A DNA stretch of 64,000 nt from CAXXHQ01 sp963665265. Lineage in GTDB: Bacteria; Planctomycetota; Planctomycetia; Pirellulales; Thermoguttaceae. This document shows positions 52,588-61,502 of this stretch, piece by piece. The stretch spans positions 558,001 through 622,000 of the forward strand of contig OY762224.2 in the NCBI GenBank assembly GCA_963665265.2, written 5' to 3'. The translations under genes were made by a program, and so were the position numbers. The notes below the pieces were generated by a model. It was given only the letters and a program-made list of their open reading frames with translations. It did no database searches and had not been told where the DNA came from. Positions within the stretch are counted from its first letter, which is position 1. Each line of letters opens with the position of its first letter.

Positions 52588-54474
52588 CTATTTTTTTTCT
52601 TTTTCTTGCAGATTGGCGTTTAGTTTATCGGCTATTCCTTCCAGGACCTCCGGAAGTTTTTCCTCGAGCGCTGCGGTAAACTGTTTGCTAAATTCTTCCC
52701 ATTTCTTTAAGTCTTCCGAGAAGTTAACTTCAATCTGCGGCTTGTTCAGCGTCGCTATCCATTGATGAAACATCGGAGAAATACGCTCGAAGCTAACGTC
52801 ACGCAGCGGATCGTCGCAGTTTCGGACATAATCGCAATATGCGGAATCCCAAGGAAACGGCATATTTATGTCGACTAACGAAACAAGCTTCGGCGAAATT
52901 CGACGGCAGAACTCGTAAAGCCCGTGTGCATCCAAGCAAATGATCAACTCAGCCGAACTTAAGTCCCTCCGGCCGTGAGCGGCGACGGTTTCGCGGATGC
53001 CTTGGGCGACAAGTTCCGGCGAATCTTCCGCTATGCCGATAAGGCAAAGGTGCATCGCTGCCATCCAGCGGGGCGGCTTGCTTTTCTGCAGCTCCGGAAC
53101 GAGCTTTTTAATCGCCTGTACTTCCTTGTTTAGACCGGCGACGACGCCGTTGTAAAGCAAAACCGTTCCGCGATCTCCGCCCTTGGCCGGGTATTTCGCC
53201 TTTTCTGATATCTTTTGAACAAAAAGCGAATCGCCCGTGCTTATCCCTTTGAGTAAATACCAAACGTCGAACGGATTGACTTTGTCGGGAGAAGAGTCCA
53301 GTTCGAAGCTTCGGTATCGCGAGTCCAGACTGAGATGTTTCGCCAATTCGGTCGGATCGTTGCGCACGATTCGACGCACGATTCCACGCTCAATAAGATT
53401 GCAGAATCCGCAAAGCAAATCGGAAATACGATCCGCGACGGCGTATTCTAGCGGAATCTCGGGATATTTTTCTGATCGTTCTTGCGCGAGCGGCAGTAGC
53501 GGATGCTCTTCGTCAGACCGTTCATGTATTTCTTCAAAAGTTAAAAAACCGTCATTCACGCACATCGTGAAGCTAAGAGCCTTCCTTTGTTCGTCGGAAA
53601 GCTTAATTTTGAGCGGCGAAAAGAGACCGCTGGACATTTCTCCTTCGGAGGTCTTGATAGGCGACGTCTTTTTGCGGCTCTTCGACTCCTCTTCCTTGCT
53701 TTTGCGCCATTGATCGTAGCGAGTATGCGTTTCGCAAAAGACTTTCTCAAATTGGTTTGCGGAAAAGGTCATTCGTTCTTTTGCGGATCGCCTCGTCTCG
53801 CAACATTCGTACAATTCGTCGATGCTTGCGCCCGGAAGAATCGTATAAGTCGCCCAAGGCGCGTCCGGAACGAGATTTGTAATAGCGTTCGTGAAAATCT
53901 CCGTCGTGTCGTCCGCGTTGTAGATTGCGATTTCAAGCCACCTTACGCGATCGGGCGTTTCGACGATGATCGCCCATGCGCCGGGCGCTTGAAAAAACGC
54001 GCGAACGGACCAATCAAATTCGAGGACCTTGTAATCGCCGCATGAGACGAAGCCTTTCGCCAGCAGTTTTTTCGCCCACACGTTTACGGAATGTTTTTGT
54101 TTAAAACTATCCGGCGAAGTAGGCTCGATGTGAATTGAATTCGGGGCGGCGGGATTTGATGCTTCGCCTTTTTCCCCAATGTCATTGGCGATTATTTCGC
54201 GGATCTGTCGTATCTTGTCTAGATTCTCCTTGGCGTTGTTTTCGAAATACTCGATTAGGCCTGCTTTTTCGGCCTCTTTCGACAGTTGAACAAGTTGCGG
54301 CGTGACCTCATCGAGGATTGCGGCCGCTTCGACGAATGTCGCGTCAGCTTCCTTCCGTTCGCCGGCGTTAAGTAATTTCCACCCTTTGTCGAATAGCCGC
54401 TGAAACTTGCCGTAAGCTTGACGCTCCAGTTTGTTAATTTCCTTCAGAAGAATCGCTTCGTTTTGAGGAGCCAT
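52588..54474 (-). CDS. Hypothetical protein, 628 aa
   Basis: A soluble protein of unknown family starting at the ATG at 54472-54474 with AGGGG upstream. The N-terminal 100 residues are helical (LLKEINKLERQAYGKFQRL) and could form a coiled coil or TPR-like hairpin. The middle has many aromatics and a Lys/Ser-rich linker near 270-290; the C-terminal 350 residues are helical. The end (about 590-628) is acidic and Lys-rich. No catalytic motif. It is more AT-rich than dnaE and lies next to a hicBA module, so it may belong to a variable patch. Confidence 0.65.
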   Translation of the reverse strand: MAPQNEAILLKEINKLERQAYGKFQRLFDKGWKLLNAGERKEADATFVEAAAILDEVTPQLVQLSKEAEKAGLIEYFENNAKENLDKIRQIREIIANDIGEKGEASNPAAPNSIHIEPTSPDSFKQKHSVNVWAKKLLAKGFVSCGDYKVLEFDWSVRAFFQAPGAWAIIVETPDRVRWLEIAIYNADDTTEIFTNAITNLVPDAPWATYTILPGASIDELYECCETRRSAKERMTFSANQFEKVFCETHTRYDQWRKSKEEESKSRKKTSPIKTSEGEMSSGLFSPLKIKLSDEQRKALSFTMCVNDGFLTFEEIHERSDEEHPLLPLAQERSEKYPEIPLEYAVADRISDLLCGFCNLIERGIVRRIVRNDPTELAKHLSLDSRYRSFELDSSPDKVNPFDVWYLLKGISTGDSLFVQKISEKAKYPAKGGDRGTVLLYNGVVAGLNKEVQAIKKLVPELQKSKPPRWMAAMHLCLIGIAEDSPELVAQGIRETVAAHGRRDLSSAELIICLDAHGLYEFCRRISPKLVSLVDINMPFPWDSAYCDYVRNCDDPLRDVSFERISPMFHQWIATLNKPQIEVNFSEDLKKWEEFSKQFTAALEEKLPEVLEGIADKLNANLQEKEKK

Positions 54475-54727
54475 AGTATCCCCTGCTAATTGATGACAAA
54501 ACGAAAGTCCGCAAAATGGATTGATTTGCGTTTGGCGAGATAGGAGATAGCCCCATCTCAAAAAAGGAGAGGAAAACTCCCCGGCGATGATTGAACGAAT
54601 TATTGCATATACGAAGATGAAAAGCAACGAATTTCAGATGTCTCTATCCGCGAAGAAGGCTATCTTTCCGCCCCGCCCACGATGCGCTGCGGCGAGCGCC
54701 GATGAGAATTGCGACACCGAACCGAGG

Positions 54728-54919
54728 CTACTTCGCTTTTTCCTGAATGCCTAAATCGCGGCAAATCTTGCGAGCTAAAACGTTGCTGATTTCCGTATGG
54801 CGAGGAACGGCCGATCGATGGCCGCTTTGAGGATTCCCCCACCACGAATGCTTGGCCCCTTCGCGAACAAGCACGCAACCGCAGGCGTTTAAATGAGCGA
54901 GAAATTCCTGGCGTTTCAC
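54728..54919 (-). CDS. hicA: HicA-type toxin
   Basis: A 63-residue HicA, a small double-stranded-RNA-binding-fold mRNA interferase. The family core is present: LNACGCVLVREGAKHSWWGN (about residues 10-29) including the catalytic His in GAKHSWW, then RHTEISNVLARKICRDLGI. The start is GTG (54917-54919), overlapping the hicB stop by four bases (GTGA), so translation is coupled. It is downstream of the antitoxin gene, the reverse of the Escherichia coli order but common elsewhere. Confidence 0.92.
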   Translation of the reverse strand: MKRQEFLAHLNACGCVLVREGAKHSWWGNPQSGHRSAVPRHTEISNVLARKICRDLGIQEKAK

Positions 54920-55128
54920 GCGAGAATCCGTTCTTTTTCAAAGTCGCCGACGACTCCGGACATTGCCTCTTCTCGATTCAGCTCCAACGCTTCGTGCAAC
55001 GCGGAGTGAAGATTCTCGACAAGCTCCTCTCGCGTCTTTCCTTGCGAATTCACGCCGGGAATTTCTTCGAACCAGCCGATCCACCATTCGCCGTCTCGTT
55101 GAATGATCGCCGTATAAGCGGAATTCAT
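54916..55128 (-). CDS. hicB: HicB-type antitoxin
   Basis: A 70-residue HicB of the short type: YTAIIQRDGEWWIGWFEEIP (about residues 4-23) and GVNSQGKTREELVENLHSAL (about 24-43), the partial RNase-H-like fold that blocks HicA. No separate DNA-binding domain is attached, so autoregulation by this protein alone is doubtful. I use the ATG at 55126-55128, with GAGG just upstream. A GATAAT (minus strand, 55179-55184) with weak TTGTAT 17 bases away may be the promoter. Confidence 0.92.
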   Translation of the reverse strand: MNSAYTAIIQRDGEWWIGWFEEIPGVNSQGKTREELVENLHSALHEALELNREEAMSGVVGDFEKERILA

Positions 55129-55252
55129 GAAAACCTCGACTCGCCGGGATGAATATCTGAAACTCAAGACTGCTCTTAATTATCGCATAGGGCCGATCGA
55201 AATACAACATTTCTCATCGGCATCCCGAAAACGTAAATAACTCCCCCCCGCC

Positions 55253-56569
55253 TCACCGCCCTTTCAACTCTTTCGCTCGCTTCTCGTCGGCCTCGGCCTT
55301 TTCCTTCTCGCCCAACTCTTGATACGCCTGGGCGCGAAGCTCGAAACCGTCCGGATCGCTCGGATCGATGCGGATAGCGGCGCTCAAATCCTCGACGGCC
55401 GCGTCATACTTTCCTTGGCGGAGGAAGCACTTGCCCAGCCATTGATGCACCTCGGCATGGTCGCCGTGCTCGACGAAATGGTCCGACTCGACGCACATCT
55501 GTTGCAGCAACTTAATCGCGCGGTCGTAACGCCGCCAGCGGAATAGACGCTCGACCGACGCCCAATCGTGTTGCCGGGCGTACGGGTTCCACGGGTACGA
55601 ATACTTGTTCTTGAAATCGCCGAGAACGTCGCTCATGCTCGGCCACCAATGCGTGAACCACAGCGTCGGATTGGTCGTCATGTCGTGCTTTTGCGCGAAC
55701 GGCAAATACAAATTCACGTAAAACGCCCGCGTTTGCTGCGTCGCGGTGATCTCGTCCTTCACGATGCCCGAGACGAAATCGGTTTTCGATACTTTTCCCT
55801 CTTCGGCTCGGCGGTGTAGCGCGACGTAATTTTTGGCGAAGTTAATGTTGTGCAATTCGAAAACGGCGCCGGCCCAAAGCTCCTCGAAAGAACGCGGCTG
55901 GCCGCTCTTCGGGCCGGAATCGTAATCCGGATCGATGAGAATGCTGCCGTGATGACCGTTCTCGGGCGCGAGATTTTCAGCGTCCGAATGACGCGGCGGC
56001 GTCGGATCCCAATCGATCAACGAGCCTAAATCCTCGCCGGCGAATTTGCGAACCGCCCATTCCCGTAAAAATTTCGCCTCTTCGGCATGCTCGGCCATCG
56101 CCGGTCGGTCGGCCAGCATCAGACGCACTTGCTCTTCGCCGTGCTTGAGCGCCTCGGGCGAAAGTTCTTTATTCGAGCTCGGCCGATAGTCCGCGCCGGC
56201 GTCGTGCGGATTCAACTTGATCGCCTTTTTTACGTCTTCCAAACCCTCGGCCGTTTGTCCCAAGCGGAGCATGGTAGTGCCGCGAAGACCGTAGTACTTC
56301 GCTTCGTCGGGCTTAATCTTGATCGCTTCGGAAAAAGCGGCCACGGCCGAGTCGAATCGCTTCGCTTGCAACGCGTTCAAACCTCGCTCGCAGGCGGCCG
56401 TCGCGTCGGCCTGTTTCTTCTTCGCCTCGGCGTCGACGACAGGCGTCGAGGCCTTCGACGGAGGAGCGGGCGTGGCTTTTTCGTCCGCCCGACAAAACAC
56501 GCCGGACAATAAAAACGAAACGATCGCGAATGAAACTTGAAATCGGCGGAAGAAAGACGTGATATTCAT
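55253..56569 (-). CDS. Exported TPR-repeat protein
   Basis: A 438-residue protein with a signal peptide (SFFRRFQVSFAIVSFLLSGVF ending at the CRA region; shown in part) and TPR units at both ends: GLNALQAKRFDSAVAAFSEA near residues 50-70 and KCFLRQGKYDAAVEDLSAAI near 375-395. The middle, about residues 140-350, has no TPRs and carries conserved-looking Trp/Pro/Asp-rich text, with WFTHWWPSM; it is not a domain I know. The ATG is at 56567-56569. Function unknown; probably periplasmic. Confidence 0.8.
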   Translation of the reverse strand: MNITSFFRRFQVSFAIVSFLLSGVFCRADEKATPAPPSKASTPVVDAEAKKKQADATAACERGLNALQAKRFDSAVAAFSEAIKIKPDEAKYYGLRGTTMLRLGQTAEGLEDVKKAIKLNPHDAGADYRPSSNKELSPEALKHGEEQVRLMLADRPAMAEHAEEAKFLREWAVRKFAGEDLGSLIDWDPTPPRHSDAENLAPENGHHGSILIDPDYDSGPKSGQPRSFEELWAGAVFELHNINFAKNYVALHRRAEEGKVSKTDFVSGIVKDEITATQQTRAFYVNLYLPFAQKHDMTTNPTLWFTHWWPSMSDVLGDFKNKYSYPWNPYARQHDWASVERLFRWRRYDRAIKLLQQMCVESDHFVEHGDHAEVHQWLGKCFLRQGKYDAAVEDLSAAIRIDPSDPDGFELRAQAYQELGEKEKAEADEKRAKELKGR

Positions 56570-56643
56570 GATGGCGGGTCGCAATCGGTTCCAATGCGCG
56601 GGCGCGCATTTTCCTCTGCCCCCGTCCAATTATATACGTCGAA

Positions 56644-57993
56644 TTACTCTTTGGAGTTCAAAATCGCCGAGACGGCCGCAATAATCGAGACGTAACCGGC
56701 GTCCAGCGGCGCATCCTGCTTCGTTTGGTCGCGAAGATTTTTGATTTGGCAGGTTCCCGAGGCGAATTCGTTCCCACCGGCAATTAAGGCAACCGCAAAA
56801 CCGCGATGATCGGCATATTTTAACTGCTGTCCGAGCTTCTTCGCGTCGGGGTAAATCTCGACACCGATCCCGGCCGAACGCAACGCGGCCGCCAGCTTCA
56901 AATAGTCGTGCAAGCGCTCGCCGTCAAAAAAGGGAATGAAAACGGGAGCCGGCGTCGCCACCTTCTCGATCATCCCCAACTCTTCCATCCCGGCGAGCAA
57001 TCGGTCCAAGCCGAGCGAAGCGCCGATGCCCGGCAATTCCTGGGCGGTAAACATCTCGGCCAAGTTGTCGTAGCGACCGCCCGAGCAGACGCTGCCGATG
57101 CCCGGCAACTCGTCCAAAAAAGTTTCAAAAACCGTGCCGGTGTAGTAATCCAACCCGCGCGCGATCGAAACGTCGATCTGAACGCGTTCTTGCGGAACGC
57201 CGGCCGCTTGCATGGCGGCCACCACGTCGCGCAATTGCGATACGCCTTCCCGTCCCGCTTCGCTCTGACCGACGAGCGTTTCGACCTGCTTTAAGATTTC
57301 GTCGTTCGTCCCTTTCACGCCGGCAAGCCGAACGATCTCGTCCGACTGCGCGGCGGTAGCTCCGGCCGTGGCGGCCATCTCCTCGGCAACCTTCTCCGGA
57401 CCAATCTTGGCGAGCTTGTCCAATGCGCGAAGGACGGCCGTGGCGCGATCGGCCAAGTCGAGTCGTTGCAGCAGTCCGGTCAACGCCTTGCGATTGTTCA
57501 TGTGGATCGTGAAGGCCGAGAAACCGATCGTGCGAAACAAGTCGTGAATGACTAGCGCGGTTTCAATGTCGGCCGCCACGCTCTTCGTGCCGATCGTGTC
57601 GAAGTCGCATTGCATGAACTCGCGGTATCGGCCGCGCTGCGTGTTCTCGCCCCGCCAAACCGTGGCGATGTGATATCGCTTAAGCGGCGTGCCAAGTTCG
57701 TTCGCATGTTGGGCCGCAAAACGCGCCAAAGGAACCGTCAAGTCGAACCGCATGCCGACCCAGCGTCCCCCGTGGTCCTGAAACTTGTAGAGCTGCTTGT
57801 CGGTCTCGTCGCTCCCCTTGCCCGAGAGAATTTCGAGGTACTCGAGGGCGGGCGTGTCGATCGGACTGAATCCGTACGAGCGATAGACTCGTCGCGCGGC
57901 CTCAATCAATCGTTCGCGCGGAATCATCACTTCCGGCGTGTAATCACGGAAACCTTTTAACGTTCGTGGCGTTATTCGAGCAGGCTGAGACAA
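56644..57993 (-). CDS. hisS: Histidine-tRNA ligase
   Basis: A 449-residue class II synthetase charging tRNA-His. Motifs: GFRDYTPEVM (about residues 14-23), motif 2 YREFMQCDFDTIG (about 120-132), the histidine-binding loop ARGLDYYTGTVFE (about 274-286) and motif 3 GIGASLGLDRLLAGME. An anticodon-binding domain forms the C-terminus. The start appears to be TTG (57991-57993): a stop lies shortly upstream and the next ATG would remove conserved residues. A C-rich tract stands before it and there is no Shine-Dalgarno site. Confidence 0.96.
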   Translation of the reverse strand: MSQPARITPRTLKGFRDYTPEVMIPRERLIEAARRVYRSYGFSPIDTPALEYLEILSGKGSDETDKQLYKFQDHGGRWVGMRFDLTVPLARFAAQHANELGTPLKRYHIATVWRGENTQRGRYREFMQCDFDTIGTKSVAADIETALVIHDLFRTIGFSAFTIHMNNRKALTGLLQRLDLADRATAVLRALDKLAKIGPEKVAEEMAATAGATAAQSDEIVRLAGVKGTNDEILKQVETLVGQSEAGREGVSQLRDVVAAMQAAGVPQERVQIDVSIARGLDYYTGTVFETFLDELPGIGSVCSGGRYDNLAEMFTAQELPGIGASLGLDRLLAGMEELGMIEKVATPAPVFIPFFDGERLHDYLKLAAALRSAGIGVEIYPDAKKLGQQLKYADHRGFAVALIAGGNEFASGTCQIKNLRDQTKQDAPLDAGYVSIIAAVSAILNSKE

Positions 57994-58025
57994 AATAGGG
58001 CGTGGGGGTTAGAGCATGGGGGGCG
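57994..58025 (-). repeat. C-rich leader tract before hisS
   Basis: In gene sense the bases before the TTG start contain CCCCCC, ATGCTCTAACCCCC and ACGCCCTATT. The words ATGCTCTA and ACGCCCTA also occur near 22248-22276 and resemble the tract before accD. Confidence 0.5.
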
Positions 58026-58186
58026 GGAATGTTCCTAATCCCTATCAGATTATCAGTTTAGCGGCGGTTGGGAAAGAGGCGGACCGGCTCGCGGCCCCGC
58101 CCTCGTCGAAAACCGAACGGCCGAAATCGCTTGCTACGTAAGCGTTTGAAGCGAAACCGCAGGGCCATGCGGAGAGCGCTCTTTCG

Positions 58187-58214
58187 TTGACAGCCCGTGC
58201 GCAGGTGATAGACT
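58187..58214 (+). promoter_or_regulatory. Promoter of the gene at 58260
   Basis: TTGACA (58187-58192), a 16-base spacer and TAGACT (58209-58214; four of six matches). Start expected near 58221, about 40 bases before the ATG. Confidence 0.6.
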
Positions 58215-58259
58215 GACGAAAGGCGTTTGATTGAACAAACTCATCAAAAGAGGGCAAAC

Positions 58260-58907
58260 ATGCACGGCGCTCAACATGGATTGCGACGAGCGATTTTGGC
58301 GGGGCTGCTCTTTTGGATTGTTTTCGGGGCAATGTCGGGCGAGGTCCATGCGCGAATTCGCGTCCCCAAAATCGACGAGCTAATCGATAGCGCCGACGTC
58401 ATCGTCGTCGGGAAAGTCGAATCATCTCGAATGGTTCAGTCCGTCATATGGAACTACGTTGTAACCGTCGTTTCGCTCATCTTCATTTTTGGCGTCTTGG
58501 CGTGGTTGATTCGAAAAAGGCGGTTTGCGATCGCATTCTTTTTTGCGATCGTTGCCTTCGATTCATACGGTTTGCTGTCCGGCGTCACGCTTCCGGCGTT
58601 GCAAAGAGTCGCCAAGATTAAAATATTAACGACGCTCAAAGGCGATGCGATTCCGCAAGACATTGCCCTCTTTTTTCGCGAAACGGGTTTTATTTGCGAT
58701 GAAACGAAATTGGATGCGTCGCAGGAGTACCTGTTGTTTCTTAAAACGATGCCGGGCGGCTATGCGCCGGCTTGGCACGACTGGAGCGTGTGGCGAGTGA
58801 AAGACGGCTTTGTTCAAAACGACAAGCGAAACAAAGAGCCGATCGCGCTTACGGAGATGACGAAACTAATCGAAGCCCAACGCAACCAGCCGCAACAAAA
58901 ACCGTAG
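58260..58907 (+). CDS. Exported or membrane hypothetical protein, 215 aa
   Basis: The N-terminus is a signal-like helix (ILAGLLFWIVFGAMSG, about residues 12-27). The segment DELIDSADVIVVGKVE (about 39-54) resembles the start of small exported proteins that begin with a beta strand after the signal. Two membrane helices follow near 63-80 and 86-105, then a soluble C-terminal half with EYLLFLKTMPGGYAPAW. The ATG at 58260 is preceded by AGAGGG. The stop codon TAG is part of the GTAG of a REP-like palindrome. Family unknown. Confidence 0.7.
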   Translation: MHGAQHGLRRAILAGLLFWIVFGAMSGEVHARIRVPKIDELIDSADVIVVGKVESSRMVQSVIWNYVVTVVSLIFIFGVLAWLIRKRRFAIAFFFAIVAFDSYGLLSGVTLPALQRVAKIKILTTLKGDAIPQDIALFFRETGFICDETKLDASQEYLLFLKTMPGGYAPAWHDWSVWRVKDGFVQNDKRNKEPIALTEMTKLIEAQRNQPQQKP

Positions 58908-58924
58908 GGCGCTCTGCGAGCGCC
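58904..58924 (+). repeat. REP-like palindrome with GTAG head
   Basis: GTAG (58904-58907) followed directly by GGCGCTC (58908-58914) and GAGCGCC (58918-58924) with a 3-base loop. The TAG is the stop codon of the preceding gene, so the element begins exactly at the gene end. Confidence 0.6.
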
Positions 58925-58969
58925 GCGGAGTCGGTGGCGCGAACGCACACTCTGCAAACTTGAATTTTC

Positions 58970-58998
58970 TTGCGATCTTCTCCGTTTTACGGTATAAA
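58970..58998 (+). promoter_or_regulatory. Promoter of the gene at 59043
   Basis: TTGCGA (58970-58975), a 17-base spacer and TATAAA (58993-58998). Start expected near 59005, giving a leader of about 38 bases. Confidence 0.6.
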
Positions 58999-59042
58999 CT
59001 CACTCTGTACTGGAGTATTACCTATTTCCTCTCGGGCATATC

Positions 59043-60629
59043 ATGCAATTGGTTTCTTATCTTTGCGGAGCGATTCTCATGACGACTTTCTGCGCCGATT
59101 CGGCGGAACGGCCGAAGCCGAAGATCACGATTTCCAAAGAGACGACTTTTATCACGGAGCCGGTCGGCGAAGACGGATACGTTGATTACCAAGCTGCTTT
59201 AAATGCCCGATTGAGCAAAGGCGTCACGCCGGAGAATAACTCGGCCTTGTTAATGCTAAAGGCCTTCGGCACGAAAATCATTGACGAGCCGATTCGCACA
59301 AAGACCCTTGCGGCGATGAGCGCCGAAAACTTGACTGAAAACGGCGAGGGGTTCGTCAGGCTCGACGATTATATGCGAGAAAAGTATCCGGAAGAGGACC
59401 TAAAAGGCGAAAAGGTCGGCGAGAACGCATCCGACGCGGTTGATAGGCAAGAGAGCGAAGCGTCGTCGCGTCCTTGGTCAAAAAAGGAGTTTCCCCGTTT
59501 GGCCGAATGGCTTGCGGTGAACGATGCCGCGCTTAAAACGATAGAAGACGCGTCAAAAAAGGAGAGGCATTTTATTCCCGCCGTTTCTGTGGGCAAAAAA
59601 GGGTTGGAGGAGAGTCTGAACGTCGGCGTTATGGAATATCGAAGCGCTTTAAAGGCGCTCGATATCCGTGCGATGAACCACGCATATTTCGATCGAACGG
59701 AAGATGCTTGGCGAGATATCATGACATGCTATCGATTGGCGAGGCAGGCGACGCAAGCGCCGTTTTTGACGGGAGCGTTAATTGCATCGGCTTTCGACAA
59801 TCTCGCGGCTCACGCCACGGAGCAGTTAACATTTACCGGAAAACTTACGGCGAAACAAGCAAGACGATTCTGCGCCCAGCTTAATCAATTGCCAGTCCTT
59901 TATTCATTTGAGGAAGCTGTTGATTTCGGCGAACGCGTTTTTGTTCTTGACTGCATTAAGCGTCATGCGATGAACGGCTACGAAAATCCGCCCGAAATCG
60001 ACGGATTATGGAGCGACCGAAATAGAGAGTCGGCAAGAAAAAAACTGCTTGCGAAGGGGGAGATTGATTGGGATGAAACGTTGCGAGTCGTGAACGCGAC
60101 CTTCGACCAAGCCGCAAAAGTCGGCCGATTTGCGAGTTATCAAGAAAAGGCCGCCGCTTTCAGTAAGTTAGCGAAGATTTCTGACGAAGAAAGCGAGCAG
60201 GCGATCAAAAGGATCGCGGCAAAGGATTTCGATTCGAGTAAACTGTCGCCGCAAGAAAACGGAAGGCTCTTCGCGGCAATTGAAAGCGCAGATATTCTTT
60301 CTGTATTAATGCCTGCGGTGACGACGGTTCCGGGACGCAGAACCGCATGCCGTGATCTCGCTCTTTTTTCTTTAGCCTTAGCCGGCTATCATGCCGAGCA
60401 TGGGGCGTATCCGAAAAAATTGGCCGAATTGGCTCCGGAGTATTTTTCAGAGTTGCCGAAGGATCCGTTTTCAGACGGCGATTTCATCTACCGACTGGAA
60501 CGCGACGGCTATATTTTGTATAGCGTCGGTCCGAACGGCAAAGACGACGGCGGAATGCATTTTAGCGATTCAACCCCGGAAAATCCGATTCTCGACGCCG
60601 CCGATGATATCGCGATTCGAAAGAAATAA
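59043..60629 (+). CDS. Exported hypothetical protein with pseudopilin-like C-terminus
   Basis: A 528-residue protein with a short hydrophobic start (QLVSYLCGAILMTTFCA) that may be a signal sequence. Most of the chain is helical and unlike families I know. The last 90 residues, GYHAEHGAYPKKLAEL followed by LPKDPFSDGDFIYR and YSVGPNGKDDGG, look like the C-terminal part of type II secretion pseudopilins (GspG). In planctomycetes this segment is often found on otherwise unrelated proteins. Role unknown. Confidence 0.75.
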   Translation: MQLVSYLCGAILMTTFCADSAERPKPKITISKETTFITEPVGEDGYVDYQAALNARLSKGVTPENNSALLMLKAFGTKIIDEPIRTKTLAAMSAENLTENGEGFVRLDDYMREKYPEEDLKGEKVGENASDAVDRQESEASSRPWSKKEFPRLAEWLAVNDAALKTIEDASKKERHFIPAVSVGKKGLEESLNVGVMEYRSALKALDIRAMNHAYFDRTEDAWRDIMTCYRLARQATQAPFLTGALIASAFDNLAAHATEQLTFTGKLTAKQARRFCAQLNQLPVLYSFEEAVDFGERVFVLDCIKRHAMNGYENPPEIDGLWSDRNRESARKKLLAKGEIDWDETLRVVNATFDQAAKVGRFASYQEKAAAFSKLAKISDEESEQAIKRIAAKDFDSSKLSPQENGRLFAAIESADILSVLMPAVTTVPGRRTACRDLALFSLALAGYHAEHGAYPKKLAELAPEYFSELPKDPFSDGDFIYRLERDGYILYSVGPNGKDDGGMHFSDSTPENPILDAADDIAIRKK

Positions 60630-60766
60630 CGCGACGTATGGACCGCTTCCTTATCCCGACGAGGTTTCGGAAACGGGGCCGCGCTTACTTGGGTAGTCGC
60701 AACGGGTCAAACCAAGGTTGTCTTACGTAAGCCCTTTGGGCTAAAGAAACTCGCGCGGCAGCGCGT

Positions 60767-61222
60767 TTAACGCGACGCCTTCATCAGCTTCGACGGCTTC
60801 GGCGTGCGGAACGGCTTGTTGTTCTTCTCGCCCAAGAGCGCCTCGGCATATTCCTCGACCTGCTCGGGCGTTTCGAAATAATGGTCGTAGACCCACGAAT
60901 CCTCGTATTCGCAATTCTTCGTCGTGTAGTCGCGGCAAATCTGCGGGCGGGTTTCGTAAATGCCGCACAAATTGTCGTCGCGCAAATTCTTGCACTTCGT
61001 ATGCACTAGAATGTACCAAGTGCCGTCCTCGACGAAGACCGACGCCTTGTCGTGCATCAAGAACCACCGCATGTATTCGAAATCTTTCCACTCGGTCGGG
61101 CGATCGATGGGCAAGGCGAAATAGCGGCAGCACTTGGCCGGGCAGTAAGTGCAGAGAACTTCGCCCGGCTTCAAGTCTTTTCGATGCGGTTTCTTGCAGG
61201 GCGTATCTGTCGAAGCGGTCAT
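60767..61222 (-). CDS. YkgJ family cysteine-cluster protein
   Basis: A 151-residue protein of the YkgJ/CxxCxxCC group. Cysteines: CTYCPAKCCRYF (about residues 24-35), then CKNLRDDNLCGIYETRPQIC (about 77-96), and a later CEYED. Such proteins probably hold a zinc or iron-sulphur centre; the function is not established. The ATG is at 61220-61222. It is convergent with the gene at 59043; no clear terminator separates them. Confidence 0.9.
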   Translation of the reverse strand: MTASTDTPCKKPHRKDLKPGEVLCTYCPAKCCRYFALPIDRPTEWKDFEYMRWFLMHDKASVFVEDGTWYILVHTKCKNLRDDNLCGIYETRPQICRDYTTKNCEYEDSWVYDHYFETPEQVEEYAEALLGEKNNKPFRTPKPSKLMKASR

Positions 61223-61290
61223 GTTCGTGATGGCTTTTCTTGGTTGCGGGTGGGTTCAGCGATCGGCAAAGCGGCAATCGACAAAACGGT

Positions 61291-61390
61291 GCGTGCAAGC
61301 ACGCGGCGAACGGAAATATTTCCGAAGCCTTACTAGGTTATCAGTTTGCCTCTCGCACGAAAAGGGTTTGCGAGGGCGTGAGGCGGTTTT
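61291..61390 (+). terminator. Orphan plus-strand terminator with upstream palindromes
   Basis: GCCTCTCGC (61348-61356) pairs with GCGTGAGGC (61376-61384), with one T-T mismatch, and is followed by GGTTTTTTCG, as in a plus-strand intrinsic terminator. Just upstream lie a hairpin GCGTGCAAGCACGC (61291-61304) and a perfect palindrome CGGAAATATTTCCG (61311-61324). No plus-strand gene ends here, so a short untranslated RNA is possible. I found no good promoter. Confidence 0.4.
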
Positions 61391-61502
61391 TTCGTGTTTC
61401 AGGACAATTATGCCTCAAACCGCGCTCTACCGCCTGTTTGCCCCTCGGGAAAACAGGCTTCCGCCGATAATAAAGAGCGCCGTCGTGAAATCGGAATCCG
61501 TT

